Assembly (NCBI RefSeq): GCF_010500845.1
Contig: NZ_JAAAMI010000006.1
Span: forward strand, 162,736-226,735
Origin: Flagellimonas sediminis
GTDB taxonomy: Bacteria > Bacteroidota > Bacteroidia > Flavobacteriales > Flavobacteriaceae
Length of the DNA: 64,000 nucleotides
Direction: 5' to 3'
A model generated the notes under the pieces. It worked only from the letters and a program-made list of their open reading frames with translations. It was not told the origin of the DNA and ran no database searches. The position numbers and the translations under genes are program-made. Below, piece after piece: positions 8,680 to 18,605 of the stretch (position 1 is its first letter; every line of letters begins with the position of its first letter).

Positions 8680-11600
8680 ATGAGAACGAAAAATTATTGG
8701 ATGGCGCTTGGGCTGTTTCTCTTTGTTTTTGGGACAGTTCTGGCTCAAGAAAAGAATGTTTCAGGTACGGTGACCGATCAAGAGGGCCTACCACTTCCTG
8801 GAGTATCAATCATAGTGGTGGGAACATCGGTCGGGACCCAAACCGACTTTGATGGAAATTACTCCATCATGGCAAGTACAGGTAGTACTTTGCGTTTTAG
8901 TTATATAGGACAAAAGACAGTGGAAAGAAAAGTTGGTGCCTCCTCTGTTATCAATGTCTCCATGGAAGAGGATGCCCAAGCTTTGGAGGAAGTGGTGGTA
9001 ACGGCTCTTGGAATAAAACGCAAGCCACGAGAATTATCTTATTCGGTGGCTTCTGTTGACAATTCCGCATTGACGAAAACTAGGGCTGTAAACACTGTGA
9101 CAGCTTTGGCAGGAAAGGTTTCAGGCATGCAGATAAATACCATCAGCAACGGTGTAAACCCATCTACCAGAATTGTACTTAGAGGCAATAGATCACTTTT
9201 GGGAAACAATCAAGCATTAATTGTAATTGATGGTTTTCCTGCTGATAGAAATGCACTGGATCGGTTGAATTCTGATGACATCAAAGAAATTTCCATACTT
9301 AAAGGTGGTAATGCCTCCGCATTATATGGATCGGATGCTGCCAATGGTGTTGTGATCATTACCACTAAATCCGGAACTGGAAAAGCATCTATAACTTTCA
9401 CATCTACCGCTCAATTGGATAACATTTCATTTTTACCTGAACTTCAGGATGAATTTGGCGTCGGCGGATTCCCTGATGGAACCATAAGACCGTTGGAAAA
9501 TGTTGCATGGGGGCCCCGTTTTGATGGAAGTCTTGTAGATGCAAGCGAACAATATGAAGATGGCAGGGTTTGGAAAGTTCCTTACAGTCCGATTCCAGGC
9601 AACCATAAATCCTTTTTCCAAACAGGTAGTCTTATCAGGAATGGTTTTGAATTTTCAGGAGGCAGTGAAAAATCAAGCTTTCTTTTTTCCATTGATCACT
9701 CCAATATAGAAGGCACGGTTCCACAAGATAAGTTCAACCGAACCAATGCAAGGGCAAAGGGGATGTATGATTTTGGCAATTTGCAGGTAAGTTCCAATAT
9801 ATCCTTTTATCGGTCGCATTCAAATACTGTCGGTGTTGGTGGTCATCAGGCCAGACCCTTATACTGGTATCTTTTAAACACCCCACTACATATACCAATC
9901 AATCAAATGAAAAACTGGAGGACAGGTGAGTTTACCCGGAATGAAGTATCATATTATGCATTTTATGAAAATCCATGGTTCATTATTGACACACAAAGAA
10001 ATAAATCCAATGATTCGGAAATGATTTTTATTAGTGATGCAAACTACAAATTCACAGATTGGCTTTCAGCTTTAGTAAGGGTAGGCTATACCAAGTATAC
10101 TTATGATTTAAAAGAATACCATGGCGGTTTATCATACTCGTTCGAATTACCTGTAACCTACTCACGAATTGATGAGTTTTCTCCCTCGACCAGAGATTAC
10201 ATTTATAATAGTTCCCGCTTTAACAGTGATTTTATTGTGACGGCAAACAAAAATCTTTCGGATTTATTGAATGTAAAGGCAAACCTTGGCCATAATATCA
10301 GAATGACAGACTACAAAGTCATTGATATAACGGGAAATAACCTGATTATCCCCGGTTTTTACAATGTTTCCACACGTACAGGTGAGCTACAAGGAAGTGA
10401 AACATCCCAAAACTATAGAAAAGTTGGTGTTTATGGGGACATAACGTTAAGTATTGGTGATTTTCTATTCCTGAACGGCCAGGGAAGAAATGACTGGTCT
10501 TCATCACTTTCCAAAGAGAATAGATCTTTTTTCTACCCAGGAGGTGGTATCTCCTTCGTACCTACAGATGCCTTTAAAGGATTAAAAGGCACCCTTCAAT
10601 ACTTAAAAGCAAGCTTCAGTATTTCGAAGACTGGAAATGACCCTGGGCCATATTCCAATAGCACCACATTTAGCGCCCCTGCAGGGTTTCCATTTGGATC
10701 CACAGCTGGCCTTACGCTTTCTGGCACCGACAGAGATCCGAATTTAAAACCTGAGTTTACAAAATCTATGGAAGCCGGTATTGAATTTGGCATTTTTAAA
10801 GATGATAGGCTATCAGGTAGTTTTTCCGTCTATCAGACCAATACTACCGATCAAATTGTCCCTATTGACATTTCAACAACTTCTGGGGCTTCCAGATTGT
10901 ACACCAACTTGGGAGAATTACAAAACCAAGGTATTGAGGTTGATTTAAAGGGTACTATCCTAAAAAGCGAAGATTTCAGTTGGAATTTAGGCATAAACTA
11001 TTCATTGATCAAATCGGAAGTAGTTTCACTTACAGAAGGTGTGGACGAGGTGGTCGTTGGTGGCCCCTATTCGGACAATATTGCCTATGGTGCCGTGGTT
11101 GTAGCGCAAAAGGGACAACCATATCCTTTAATCAAAACTACAGATTACGAAAGGGATGACCTTGGAAGAGTAATTGTAGGTGAGGATGGAGACCCCATCC
11201 CAAGCAGCGACTTGATTGTTCAAGGCAAAACCACTCCAGATTATATCGTTGGCCTTAATAGCACAATCAATTTTAAAGGGTTCTCGCTATATGCAGTTGC
11301 TGATTACCGAACTGGACATGTGTTTTACAACAACTTGGTAGATGCATTGGAGTTCACCGGACTAACAAAGCACAGTGCAACCTCTGGCAGACAACCATTT
11401 GTTTTTCCCAATTCAGTTTATTCCGATGGAAATGATGGTTACATAGAAAACACAAATCGGTTGACATCAGGAGGAGGAAATGCCTTCTGGAGCACCTATA
11501 ACGATACTAAATCCAACTATGTGACCGATGCAACTGTGTTAAAACTCCGGGAAGTATCCCTTTCCTATGCTTTTGAAAACAAATTGGCCAACAAGTTGGG

Positions 11601-11778
11601 CTTTCAGGATCTGAATTTTGGCATATATGGAAGAAACCTTTATATGTGGAGACCTGCGGACAATGTATACACGGATCCAGAATTCAACTACAACAGCGGC
11701 AATGCCGTGGGTTTTGGAACACAGAATCAAACTGCTCCCGTTAGACAATTTGGTATGACCCTTACCGCTAAATTTTAA
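8680..11778 (+). CDS. SusC/RagA-type TonB-dependent outer-membrane transporter
   Basis: A 1032-residue outer-membrane protein. A signal peptide ends at about residue 22 (TVLAQ). It is followed by a carboxypeptidase-regulatory-like domain (NVSGTVTDQEG to about residue 95), a TonB box region (EEVVVTALG), a plug domain with the LRGNRSLLGNNQALIVIDG motif, and a large beta-barrel ending in an aromatic C-terminus (MTLTAKF). It imports a large substrate across the outer membrane with energy from TonB-ExbBD. It pairs with the SusD-like gene 10 bases downstream. No glycosidase, peptidase or sensor is linked, so the substrate is unknown. Confidence 0.95.
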   Translation: MRTKNYWMALGLFLFVFGTVLAQEKNVSGTVTDQEGLPLPGVSIIVVGTSVGTQTDFDGNYSIMASTGSTLRFSYIGQKTVERKVGASSVINVSMEEDAQALEEVVVTALGIKRKPRELSYSVASVDNSALTKTRAVNTVTALAGKVSGMQINTISNGVNPSTRIVLRGNRSLLGNNQALIVIDGFPADRNALDRLNSDDIKEISILKGGNASALYGSDAANGVVIITTKSGTGKASITFTSTAQLDNISFLPELQDEFGVGGFPDGTIRPLENVAWGPRFDGSLVDASEQYEDGRVWKVPYSPIPGNHKSFFQTGSLIRNGFEFSGGSEKSSFLFSIDHSNIEGTVPQDKFNRTNARAKGMYDFGNLQVSSNISFYRSHSNTVGVGGHQARPLYWYLLNTPLHIPINQMKNWRTGEFTRNEVSYYAFYENPWFIIDTQRNKSNDSEMIFISDANYKFTDWLSALVRVGYTKYTYDLKEYHGGLSYSFELPVTYSRIDEFSPSTRDYIYNSSRFNSDFIVTANKNLSDLLNVKANLGHNIRMTDYKVIDITGNNLIIPGFYNVSTRTGELQGSETSQNYRKVGVYGDITLSIGDFLFLNGQGRNDWSSSLSKENRSFFYPGGGISFVPTDAFKGLKGTLQYLKASFSISKTGNDPGPYSNSTTFSAPAGFPFGSTAGLTLSGTDRDPNLKPEFTKSMEAGIEFGIFKDDRLSGSFSVYQTNTTDQIVPIDISTTSGASRLYTNLGELQNQGIEVDLKGTILKSEDFSWNLGINYSLIKSEVVSLTEGVDEVVVGGPYSDNIAYGAVVVAQKGQPYPLIKTTDYERDDLGRVIVGEDGDPIPSSDLIVQGKTTPDYIVGLNSTINFKGFSLYAVADYRTGHVFYNNLVDALEFTGLTKHSATSGRQPFVFPNSVYSDGNDGYIENTNRLTSGGGNAFWSTYNDTKSNYVTDATVLKLREVSLSYAFENKLANKLGFQDLNFGIYGRNLYMWRPADNVYTDPEFNYNSGNAVGFGTQNQTAPVRQFGMTLTAKF

Positions 11779-11788
11779 AAAATTCACC

Positions 11789-13288
11789 ATGAAAAATTCA
11801 TATAAATCAATAAAAAGTAGCTTCATCCTAGTGGCATTGATGCTATCTGCAAGTTGCAGTGATAATTTTTTTGATGTAAACGAAAATCCAAACAACCCCC
11901 CTGTATCAACACCTGGCCTTACACTACCCGTCGCACAGAATACATTTGCATCCCTGAATGGCACAACCATGACCTATTTAGGGAACATGGTCATGTATAA
12001 CTGGGCAACACCTTCCAATTGGTCTGCCAACGGTCAGTTGTTTAGATATGAGTTCACAAACTCCTTTAACAATTCTGTATTTACCACACCTTATGGTTCA
12101 ATTTTTAAAGATCTTACCTATATCCAAGGTTATGAAGACCCCACTGGTGCGGTTGATTATACCGCTTATAAGGTAATCGCACAGGTCATCAAAGGATTTC
12201 AATACCAATATTTGGTTGATCTTTATGGTGATGTCCCCTATACCGAGGCCAACAAACGAGCCGAGAATACAACACCGAAATATGATGATTCCGAAACCAT
12301 CTATAAAAGTGTCATCGACTCATTGACCATTTATTCGGAAAAGGCTTTGAACTTGCCAGAAATTGCAGAAAATCCTGAAAGCAGTGATATTATTTTTGGC
12401 GGTAATATGGAGCAATGGGTACAATTTGCCAATACCATAAAACTCCGAATGTTAATCCGATTGAGCAACACAGGACAAGATAATTACATTAAGCAACAAA
12501 TCGATCTAATCAACAATAACGGTGCAGGCTTCATAACAGAGGACGTGGTTGCCAATCCCGGTTATTCCAAAGACACCAACAAGCAAAGTCCATTTTGGAA
12601 CTATGCAGGTTACAACACTTCGGACTCCGAGCAGGACAGGCATGACTATACAGTTGCATCAGATTACACTATTGACTATTTGACCACTACCAACGATCCA
12701 AGAATTGGATATCTATATTCAGCATCTGAGAATGGAGGAGAATTTAAAGGTGTATGGCAATCTACTGCATTGCCTGGAGAAGGATTTACTTCAGGAGACC
12801 TTTCCAAGATCGGTGTAGGTCTATTGAAAAGTTTTGATCAGGACCAACCCATCATGCTATTGAGCGAAGCTCTATTCTTGCAGGCCGAAGCCGTTGTTCG
12901 AGGTTACCTCCCTGGTGGATCAGGTGAAGCACAAGACCTTTACGAAAAAGCAATTACGGCTTCATTTGATTATTTAGGCGTAGTCGAAAACCCTAGTGAT
13001 TACTATAACCAAGATATACCTAATGTAAGCTGGAATGCATCCACCGATAAAATACAAGCAATAATTGTTCAAAAATGGATTGCTTTAAATGGAACATCCT
13101 CTATTGAATCATGGATGGAATGGGTTCGTACCGGGTTTCCCAATAATCTTCCAACACCTGATGATTCCGACGGGGTTCGCCCAGTAAGGTTGCTTTATCC
13201 CACATCAGAGTATTCTACCAACGGAGATAATGTTCCTCCAAGTTCAATTAATGATGCTTTTACTAAATATCCTTTTTGGAAACAATAA
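11789..13288 (+). CDS. SusD/RagB-like outer-membrane lipoprotein (SusD-like_2 type)
   Basis: A 499-residue lipoprotein with a signal peptide and lipobox ending at Cys23 (LSASC). The protein is mostly alpha-helical and TPR-like, with features of the SusD-like_2 branch: NENPNNPP after the lipid anchor, YGDVPYTEA near residue 150, and KLRMLIRLSN. It forms the lid of the SusC transporter encoded just upstream and captures substrate at the cell surface. Members of this branch are often not linked to polysaccharide-degrading genes, which fits the absence of such genes here. Confidence 0.92.
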   Translation: MKNSYKSIKSSFILVALMLSASCSDNFFDVNENPNNPPVSTPGLTLPVAQNTFASLNGTTMTYLGNMVMYNWATPSNWSANGQLFRYEFTNSFNNSVFTTPYGSIFKDLTYIQGYEDPTGAVDYTAYKVIAQVIKGFQYQYLVDLYGDVPYTEANKRAENTTPKYDDSETIYKSVIDSLTIYSEKALNLPEIAENPESSDIIFGGNMEQWVQFANTIKLRMLIRLSNTGQDNYIKQQIDLINNNGAGFITEDVVANPGYSKDTNKQSPFWNYAGYNTSDSEQDRHDYTVASDYTIDYLTTTNDPRIGYLYSASENGGEFKGVWQSTALPGEGFTSGDLSKIGVGLLKSFDQDQPIMLLSEALFLQAEAVVRGYLPGGSGEAQDLYEKAITASFDYLGVVENPSDYYNQDIPNVSWNASTDKIQAIIVQKWIALNGTSSIESWMEWVRTGFPNNLPTPDDSDGVRPVRLLYPTSEYSTNGDNVPPSSINDAFTKYPFWKQ

Positions 13289-13297
13289 AACTGAGCC

Positions 13298-14074
13298 ATG
13301 AAAAAAAGTATTAATACCTTAGTTTATACTGCTACATCTCTGTTGATGTTAAGCTTAGTTGCGTGTGACGCACTATTAGATCAGGAAGAAACCGATTTTG
13401 GAAAAGGTCCAATTGTTGTTCAATTTCAACAAAAATCAATAACAAATAACTTTTTACAAGACGGTAGTGGAACAGTTTATGATTTTGAAATTCCTATTGA
13501 ATATCAAGGCGCAGATGGTAATCCCTTAGGAGAAGATGTTACGGTAACCATTGGCATAAACAGTGAGTCCACGGCAAATGAGGATGTTGAATTTAGTTTG
13601 AGCCAAACTGAGTTTGTAATTCCTGCAGGCCAAAAATCTGCCAATGTGGTAATCCAAGTGAATTCTGAAAGCTTGGACGCATTAAATCCAAAAACCGTTA
13701 TTCTGGAGATTTTAAACTCATCACAAACAGTATCCGACAAAAATACAACTGCTATCACCTTACAGGCCATTTGCCCATCCAATTTGGAAGGTAATTATAT
13801 GTATATAAATGGGAATGAAAGTGCAGTGACAATCACAAGTACTGGCACGGGAACTTATGAAGTTAGCAGGGACAATGCTTTTACAAATCCATACCCCCTG
13901 TATATTTCTGATGTATGCAATACCTTAACCATACCCGGAAGTTACATTATGGACAATTTTGGAATTGCAACTTCAGGTGCTGGAAGTGTTGATCCAGACA
14001 CAGGTACCATTACCCTGTACTATACAGTAGATGGTTATTTTGCTGATCGAGAAATGATATTGATAAAACAATAA
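13298..14074 (+). CDS. Surface lipoprotein with Calx-beta-like domain, third gene of the sus operon
   Basis: A 258-residue lipoprotein: signal peptide with Cys23 in LVACD, then an N-terminal beta-sandwich segment (about 40-150) with the pattern NEDVEFSLSQTEFVIPAGQ and VILEILNSS. This resembles Calx-beta/DUF4843-type domains, which often accompany SusCD. The C-terminal part (about 165-258) is beta-rich and resembles a small DUF1735-like adhesive or binding domain; the assignment is loose. It follows susD by 9 bases and precedes a strong terminator, so susC, susD and this gene form one operon. A role as an accessory surface-exposed binding protein is inferred. Confidence 0.75.
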   Translation: MKKSINTLVYTATSLLMLSLVACDALLDQEETDFGKGPIVVQFQQKSITNNFLQDGSGTVYDFEIPIEYQGADGNPLGEDVTVTIGINSESTANEDVEFSLSQTEFVIPAGQKSANVVIQVNSESLDALNPKTVILEILNSSQTVSDKNTTAITLQAICPSNLEGNYMYINGNESAVTITSTGTGTYEVSRDNAFTNPYPLYISDVCNTLTIPGSYIMDNFGIATSGAGSVDPDTGTITLYYTVDGYFADREMILIKQ

Positions 14075-14097
14075 ACTTATTCACCATACAATTTTAG

Positions 14098-14134
14098 GGG
14101 AGGCTTCAAGTCAAACTTGACCTCCCTTATTATT
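14098..14134 (+). terminator. Rho-independent terminator of the susCD operon
   Basis: GGGAGG and TCAAGT pair with ACTTGA and CCTCCC around a 3-base loop with a 2-base bulge, followed by a T-rich tail. It lies 24 bases after the lipoprotein gene. Confidence 0.85.
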
Positions 14135-14243
14135 TTGCTCAAATCCATCCTGCATACATCCAAATGGGGTGTTCATCAATTCTCATCAAAAAATCCCAGC
14201 CTTTGCCCCTATGTTTGGAGTCAGTCACCAATTTTAGGGCCAT

Positions 14244-14825
14244 ATGTTTCAAGTTCTTCAAAAAATTTCCCGTGTTCTGGTCATAGGATGCTCCTTCATC
14301 TGTTCCTTCAACTGCCTTTCACAAGTCAAGGGGCAAGCTTCCAAGAGATTGGACAGGTTCATAAGTGAAAGTTGCAAAACCACCTACGAAGAAATTGATT
14401 CCGTACGTATTTCCGAAGTACTCAAATACAAAGTATACCGCATAACCCAAGAAATTAAAGACATATACGGCCAAAAGAGCACAAACACCAATATATTCAT
14501 TGTCATTGATGATGGAAAACAAGCACAAGCCTTTGAACACGTTGGTAAAAACACCAACTTACCCAAACTTCTTGGTTATATAAAGGAAGATTTTGTCCTG
14601 AATGCAGAGTCCGCCTCCCTATTTCAAACCGTATTGGATGCCATTTATCCCCTTCCAACATGGAAACCAGACAAAAGGGAATACTTTTCCCAAAATGGAA
14701 AATGGTACTTTCTCCGCGATGCCTATTTCAGGAGCAAACAAGGTTTTGAAGTGACCATCGATCCATCCGGAAAAATAACAGGCATCTGTTATAAAATGAA
14801 ATGGGATGAAAATGAACGGTCGTGA
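14244..14825 (+). CDS. Exported protein of unknown function
   Basis: A 193-residue protein with an N-terminal hydrophobic signal sequence (VLVIGCSFICSFNC, cleavage near CLSQ). The rest is soluble, charged and mixed alpha/beta. It contains an IFIVIDDGKQ strand-turn and ends with a domain rich in aromatic residues (KWYFLRDAYF, GFEVTIDPSGKITG). I do not recognise a family. The gene stands between two strong terminators and so appears to be a single-gene unit. No catalytic motif is visible. The start at 14244 was chosen because it immediately precedes the signal sequence. Confidence 0.6.
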   Translation: MFQVLQKISRVLVIGCSFICSFNCLSQVKGQASKRLDRFISESCKTTYEEIDSVRISEVLKYKVYRITQEIKDIYGQKSTNTNIFIVIDDGKQAQAFEHVGKNTNLPKLLGYIKEDFVLNAESASLFQTVLDAIYPLPTWKPDKREYFSQNGKWYFLRDAYFRSKQGFEVTIDPSGKITGICYKMKWDENERS

Positions 14826-14855
14826 CCAGAACTATTTCCGTTAAAAAGCTAAAAC

Positions 14856-14885
14856 AAAAAGCCCCCCAAATTGGGAGGCTTTTTG
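14856..14885 (+). terminator. Bidirectional rho-independent terminator
   Basis: AAAAAGCC and CCC pair with GGG and GGCTTTTT with one internal mismatch. A-run and T-run flank the stem, so it can end both the orphan gene on the plus strand and the convergent minus-strand envelope operon. Confidence 0.88.
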
Positions 14886-14905
14886 TTTTTCTATATGTAG
14901 GGATC

Positions 14906-17026
14906 CTAGTAAAAAATCCCTCTGTTGTCCTCGATTTCGGCCTTGTCTTTCAAAGCATTGTAAACAGCGCCATTTACCCTAGCGGCCGCACTGCTTCTCA
15001 AACTGTTGGCATAGGTAGTAAAATTGTCCACTTCGGGAGCTGCCTCCTTTTTTGTCACTTTGACCATAAACACCCCTGTTTCACCCTCGATCAAATTGGA
15101 GGTCTGGCCTTGATCCAATGCAAAGGCCGTTCCTACCACCAAAGCCTCGCGACCCGCACCTGGCAATGTTGGTGACTTAATAGTTACAGCGGATGCTGTA
15201 CTCAAGCTCACATTGTTATCTGATGCAATAGTCTCCAAAGCCTTGCCCTTATTCGCAGCAATGATTCGTTCTGCCTTGATTTCCTTTCTGATTTCAGGCA
15301 AAGCCATAACCGATGCATCTTCTGTTGACATTAATCCTTTTTTGTACTTTTTGGTCAACTGCACCACAGCATATCCATTGGTCACGTTGAATCTTCTAAT
15401 ATCGCCTACATTGGTGTCTTCATTAAAGGCCCATTGTACCACGCTTCTTTGAGCACCAAGACCTGGAAGGTTCTCATCCATTTCCCCGATTTTGTTCACA
15501 GGTCTTACCGTAAAGGAACTTTCCCTTGCAATGTCGCCAAAATTTTCAGGTTCAGAATCCATACTGGCCATTTCAAACTTGGTGGCATCCGTGAAAATCG
15601 CATTGATGGTTTCTTCCGAAGGTTCCAGTTCCCTGGCCAAAGTAGCAACCTGTATGATATCCTGTTTGTCATCAACTTTTATAATGTGGTATCCAAATTG
15701 AGTCTCTACCAATCCAATGGTACCAACCGCGTTATTAAAACAGAAATCATTGAACGCATCAGCCATTATTCCTTCTTGAAAATAACCCAGATCCCCGCCA
15801 CGTGGAGCAGAAGGACCGTCTGAATTATCCCTGGCCAACGCAGTGAATACGGCATCTTCCTTTTTGGCCTCCGCCAAAAGTTCCTTTGCCTTTGCCTCGG
15901 CTTCCTCCTTGGTCCTGGTTACCGTTGGGCTTACCCTTTCGGCACCGGCCCAAGAAATCAAGATGTGGCTTGCCTTAACGGTTCCGTTGGGCTTTTTCCC
16001 CATAACCTTGGAAAGTTTGTAGTAATCGCCATCCTTGTAAGGACCGTAGATCTCACCTACCCCCATGGCCATCAAGGTATCGGCAACCGAAGAAGGTAGC
16101 TCATTTTTGGCCTTGTAAATGGTATCAAATTTGGTATCGGAATGTCTATCCAAGAAGGCAACCATGTCCTTAGTGGTCCTGAAACCTGGAACGGTATCAT
16201 ATGAATCACTTCCTTGTGAATACTCTACGGTATCATCCAATAAAGCAGTAATCTCAGCTTTTACATTGCTCTCATCGGTTGCAGAAGGCTTTTCTTCAAA
16301 AAACACGAAACGGATATCACGGGCCACATTCTGTTCGAACAAAGCTTTGTGATCATCAATATACGCCTGGATCTGCTCCTTGGAAACTTCAATGGTGCTA
16401 TCTGGAATGGAAACATAAGGAATACGAACAAACTGCATATCCACTTTATCATTGGCCAATTTGTAATCGAATTTGCCTTCGGCCAATGTAGCGCCTACAC
16501 CCCCTTTGATCAAGTTGAAGTACATACGCTCTTTGGCAGCTTCTATTATGGCTTTTTCATCTTGCAACCATGCGTCATAACGCAAGGGATCGTTGGCCCT
16601 CCAATCGGCAATGGCATTTTTAAAAACCTCTTCGTTAAAGATTCCGTTCTCATCCTGGAAATCAGGAATTTGTGCATAACCAGAAGTTTTTACAAACTCA
16701 ATGATCTGGTCGCTTTCCACATCAATGCCCAAATCCTGGAACTGTTGGTTCAAAATGGCCTTACGAACTTCTTGATCGTACACCATGTTCACCAACTGCA
16801 TGGAAGTGAAACTAGGGGGATAACTTCTAGACGCGGTTTCTACTTTACTCCTAAAATCTTCAATGGAAATATCCTCACCATTTACTTCGGCCACAGAAGA
16901 CCCTACTTTACCACCTCCAAAACCATCACTTTTGAAAACTCCGGATATTACAAATGCGAACAAAGCCAGACCTATGATCAAGATCAAAACGGTTGTCCGT
17001 TTTCTAATACTCTCTAATATTGCCAT
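14906..17026 (-). CDS. PpiD/SurA-like membrane-anchored peptidyl-prolyl isomerase chaperone
   Basis: A 706-residue protein starting at the ATG before ILESIRKRT (an in-frame start 14 codons upstream is less likely). One N-terminal membrane helix (about residues 13-32) is followed by a SurA_N-type chaperone region, a parvulin PPIC domain (about 345-445, with ASHILISW, GGDLGYFQEG and GFHIIKV-like elements) and a long C-terminal helical/second rotamase-like region. It should help outer-membrane and periplasmic proteins fold at the outer face of the inner membrane, like PpiD. It is the last gene of the minus-strand operon with lptC, consistent with envelope biogenesis. Confidence 0.88.
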   Translation of the reverse strand: MAILESIRKRTTVLILIIGLALFAFVISGVFKSDGFGGGKVGSSVAEVNGEDISIEDFRSKVETASRSYPPSFTSMQLVNMVYDQEVRKAILNQQFQDLGIDVESDQIIEFVKTSGYAQIPDFQDENGIFNEEVFKNAIADWRANDPLRYDAWLQDEKAIIEAAKERMYFNLIKGGVGATLAEGKFDYKLANDKVDMQFVRIPYVSIPDSTIEVSKEQIQAYIDDHKALFEQNVARDIRFVFFEEKPSATDESNVKAEITALLDDTVEYSQGSDSYDTVPGFRTTKDMVAFLDRHSDTKFDTIYKAKNELPSSVADTLMAMGVGEIYGPYKDGDYYKLSKVMGKKPNGTVKASHILISWAGAERVSPTVTRTKEEAEAKAKELLAEAKKEDAVFTALARDNSDGPSAPRGGDLGYFQEGIMADAFNDFCFNNAVGTIGLVETQFGYHIIKVDDKQDIIQVATLARELEPSEETINAIFTDATKFEMASMDSEPENFGDIARESSFTVRPVNKIGEMDENLPGLGAQRSVVQWAFNEDTNVGDIRRFNVTNGYAVVQLTKKYKKGLMSTEDASVMALPEIRKEIKAERIIAANKGKALETIASDNNVSLSTASAVTIKSPTLPGAGREALVVGTAFALDQGQTSNLIEGETGVFMVKVTKKEAAPEVDNFTTYANSLRSSAAARVNGAVYNALKDKAEIEDNRGIFY

Positions 17027-17109
17027 TTTACTGCGTTTTTCTTTAAATTCAGTGGGCGAAAATACCACTTTCTTTTCAAATAGGAAAGATTAAAAAGCTG
17101 TGGAAATGA

Positions 17110-18399
17110 TTAATCCTCAGTATTGATACGCACACTTACCAAATCAATTTTGGTATTGGACACTTCAAGGATTTTAAAGGTAAATTGATCTACGATGACT
17201 TCCGAGTCTTGTTCCGGGATTTCTCCGGTCCGGTTCACTATCAAACCGCCCAATGTTTCGTATTCCTCCCCTTCGGGCAGCTCCAATTTATAGTTTTCGT
17301 TGATATAGTCCACCTCCAATCGGGCCGAGAACCGATACTCATCCTCACTGATTTGTTCTTCCAGCAAATCGGTAGTATCGTGCTCATCCTCTATTTCCCC
17401 AAAAAGTTCCTCAATGATGTCCTCCACGGTCAAAATTCCAGCTGTTCCGCCATATTCGTCCAACACCACCGCCATACTCTTTCGTTTTTTGGTCAACACG
17501 TTCAGAATATCCTGAATCAACATGGTTTCGGGGACAAACTCCACCGGCATTAAAATGCTCTTGATAGTTTTTGGTTTTTTAAAAAGTTCATAGGAATGCA
17601 CATAGCCTATGATCTCATCAATATTGTCCTTATAGACCAATATTTTGGAATAACCCGTTTCCGTGAACAGTTTGGTCAGGGTTTTTGGAGTTTCATTGAG
17701 CTCAACTGCCGTTATTTCGGTACGGGGGACCATAACCTCTCGGGCTTTCACGGTTGAAAACTCAAGGGCATTCTGGAAAATTTGTATTTCGGAATCCACT
17801 TCATCTTCTTCCTGCACGGTTTCCATTTGTTCGTTGATGTAATCGCCCAGTTCCAATTTGGTGAAAGAAAGTTGTACCTCATCCCCTTTGGTCTTAAAGA
17901 ATACCCGAAGGATAAAATCGGAAACCTTGATCACGAACCAGGAGATGAACGAAAACAGCACATAAAAGATATAGGCCGGAATCGCGAACAATTTCAAGAG
18001 AGTGTTGGCGTATATCTGGAATAACACTTTTGGTAAAAACTCCGCGGTCAATAAAATGATCAGGGTGGAAATGATGGTCTGGGTCAACAGGCTAAAATCG
18101 GTCAGGATCGAATTCAAAAACTCAGACTCGGCGGGCAACATCCCTTGGAACCATTCCATAAGCACTTCACCCATGAACAATCCGTAGACCACAAGGGCAA
18201 TATTATTGCCAATAAGCATGGTTGCAATAAACTTGGAAGGTTTTTCTGTAAGGAGGCCCAGTACTTTTGCCAAAAATCCTTCTTGCTTTTTCTCAATCTC
18301 GATATGAATCCTGTTGGCGGATATAAATGCAATTTCCATTCCCGAAAAAAATGCCGAGAACAACAGGCAAAGAAGTATGATGATGATCGAGGTATCCAA
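17110..18399 (-). CDS. CNNM/CorC-HlyC family membrane protein with CBS pair
   Basis: A 429-residue protein: four hydrophobic segments of a DUF21/CNNM domain (about 1-170), a paired CBS domain (about 205-330, with AREVMVPRTEI and AVVLDEYGGTAGILTVEDIIEE) and a C-terminal CorC_HlyC domain (about 345-425). The family includes Mg2+/Co2+ efflux proteins of the CorC/CNNM type. GldE, a gliding-associated relative in Flavobacteriia, has the same architecture, but gldD is not adjacent here, so I do not use that name. The gene is embedded in the coaX-lptC-ppiD operon. Confidence 0.88.
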   Translation of the reverse strand: MDTSIIIILLCLLFSAFFSGMEIAFISANRIHIEIEKKQEGFLAKVLGLLTEKPSKFIATMLIGNNIALVVYGLFMGEVLMEWFQGMLPAESEFLNSILTDFSLLTQTIISTLIILLTAEFLPKVLFQIYANTLLKLFAIPAYIFYVLFSFISWFVIKVSDFILRVFFKTKGDEVQLSFTKLELGDYINEQMETVQEEDEVDSEIQIFQNALEFSTVKAREVMVPRTEITAVELNETPKTLTKLFTETGYSKILVYKDNIDEIIGYVHSYELFKKPKTIKSILMPVEFVPETMLIQDILNVLTKKRKSMAVVLDEYGGTAGILTVEDIIEELFGEIEDEHDTTDLLEEQISEDEYRFSARLEVDYINENYKLELPEGEEYETLGGLIVNRTGEIPEQDSEVIVDQFTFKILEVSNTKIDLVSVRINTED

Positions 18400-18404
18400 G
18401 ATGG

Positions 18405-18605
18405 TTATTGATTTTCCTTCTTTCTTTGCTCAAAACGTTTCCGGTATCGCCTCCTAAAAACGAACATGGCCACGGACACTATGGCAAAAAAGATAAAAAT
18501 ATAGGTATCCTTGGGGTTGATGCTCCACAAGGTGGCAATCTTATAAAGGGATATGGCCGCTACGGCCAAGTATAGGTATTCTGTGTATCTTAAAATTTTG
18601 ATCAT
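18405..18605 (-). CDS. Small two-helix membrane protein
   Basis: A 66-residue protein with two hydrophobic helices (about 9-27 and 33-50) and a strongly basic tail (RRRYRKRFEQRKK). It overlaps the lptC stop codon by 4 bases (ATGA) and ends 5 bases before the CorC-like gene, so it is translated within the operon. Positioning between lptC and a transporter suggests an envelope role. I do not recognise a named family. Confidence 0.7.
   Translation of the reverse strand: MIKILRYTEYLYLAVAAISLYKIATLWSINPKDTYIFIFFAIVSVAMFVFRRRYRKRFEQRKKENQ

Noticed and set aside
16349..17017. Plus-strand open frame of 222 codons opposite the PpiD-like gene
   Set aside because: It mirrors the chaperone's coding sequence and has no domain of its own.
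17110..18399. GldE gliding protein assignment
   Set aside because: Architecture fits, but gldD is not adjacent and the neighbours are envelope biogenesis genes, so the general CorC/CNNM name is safer.
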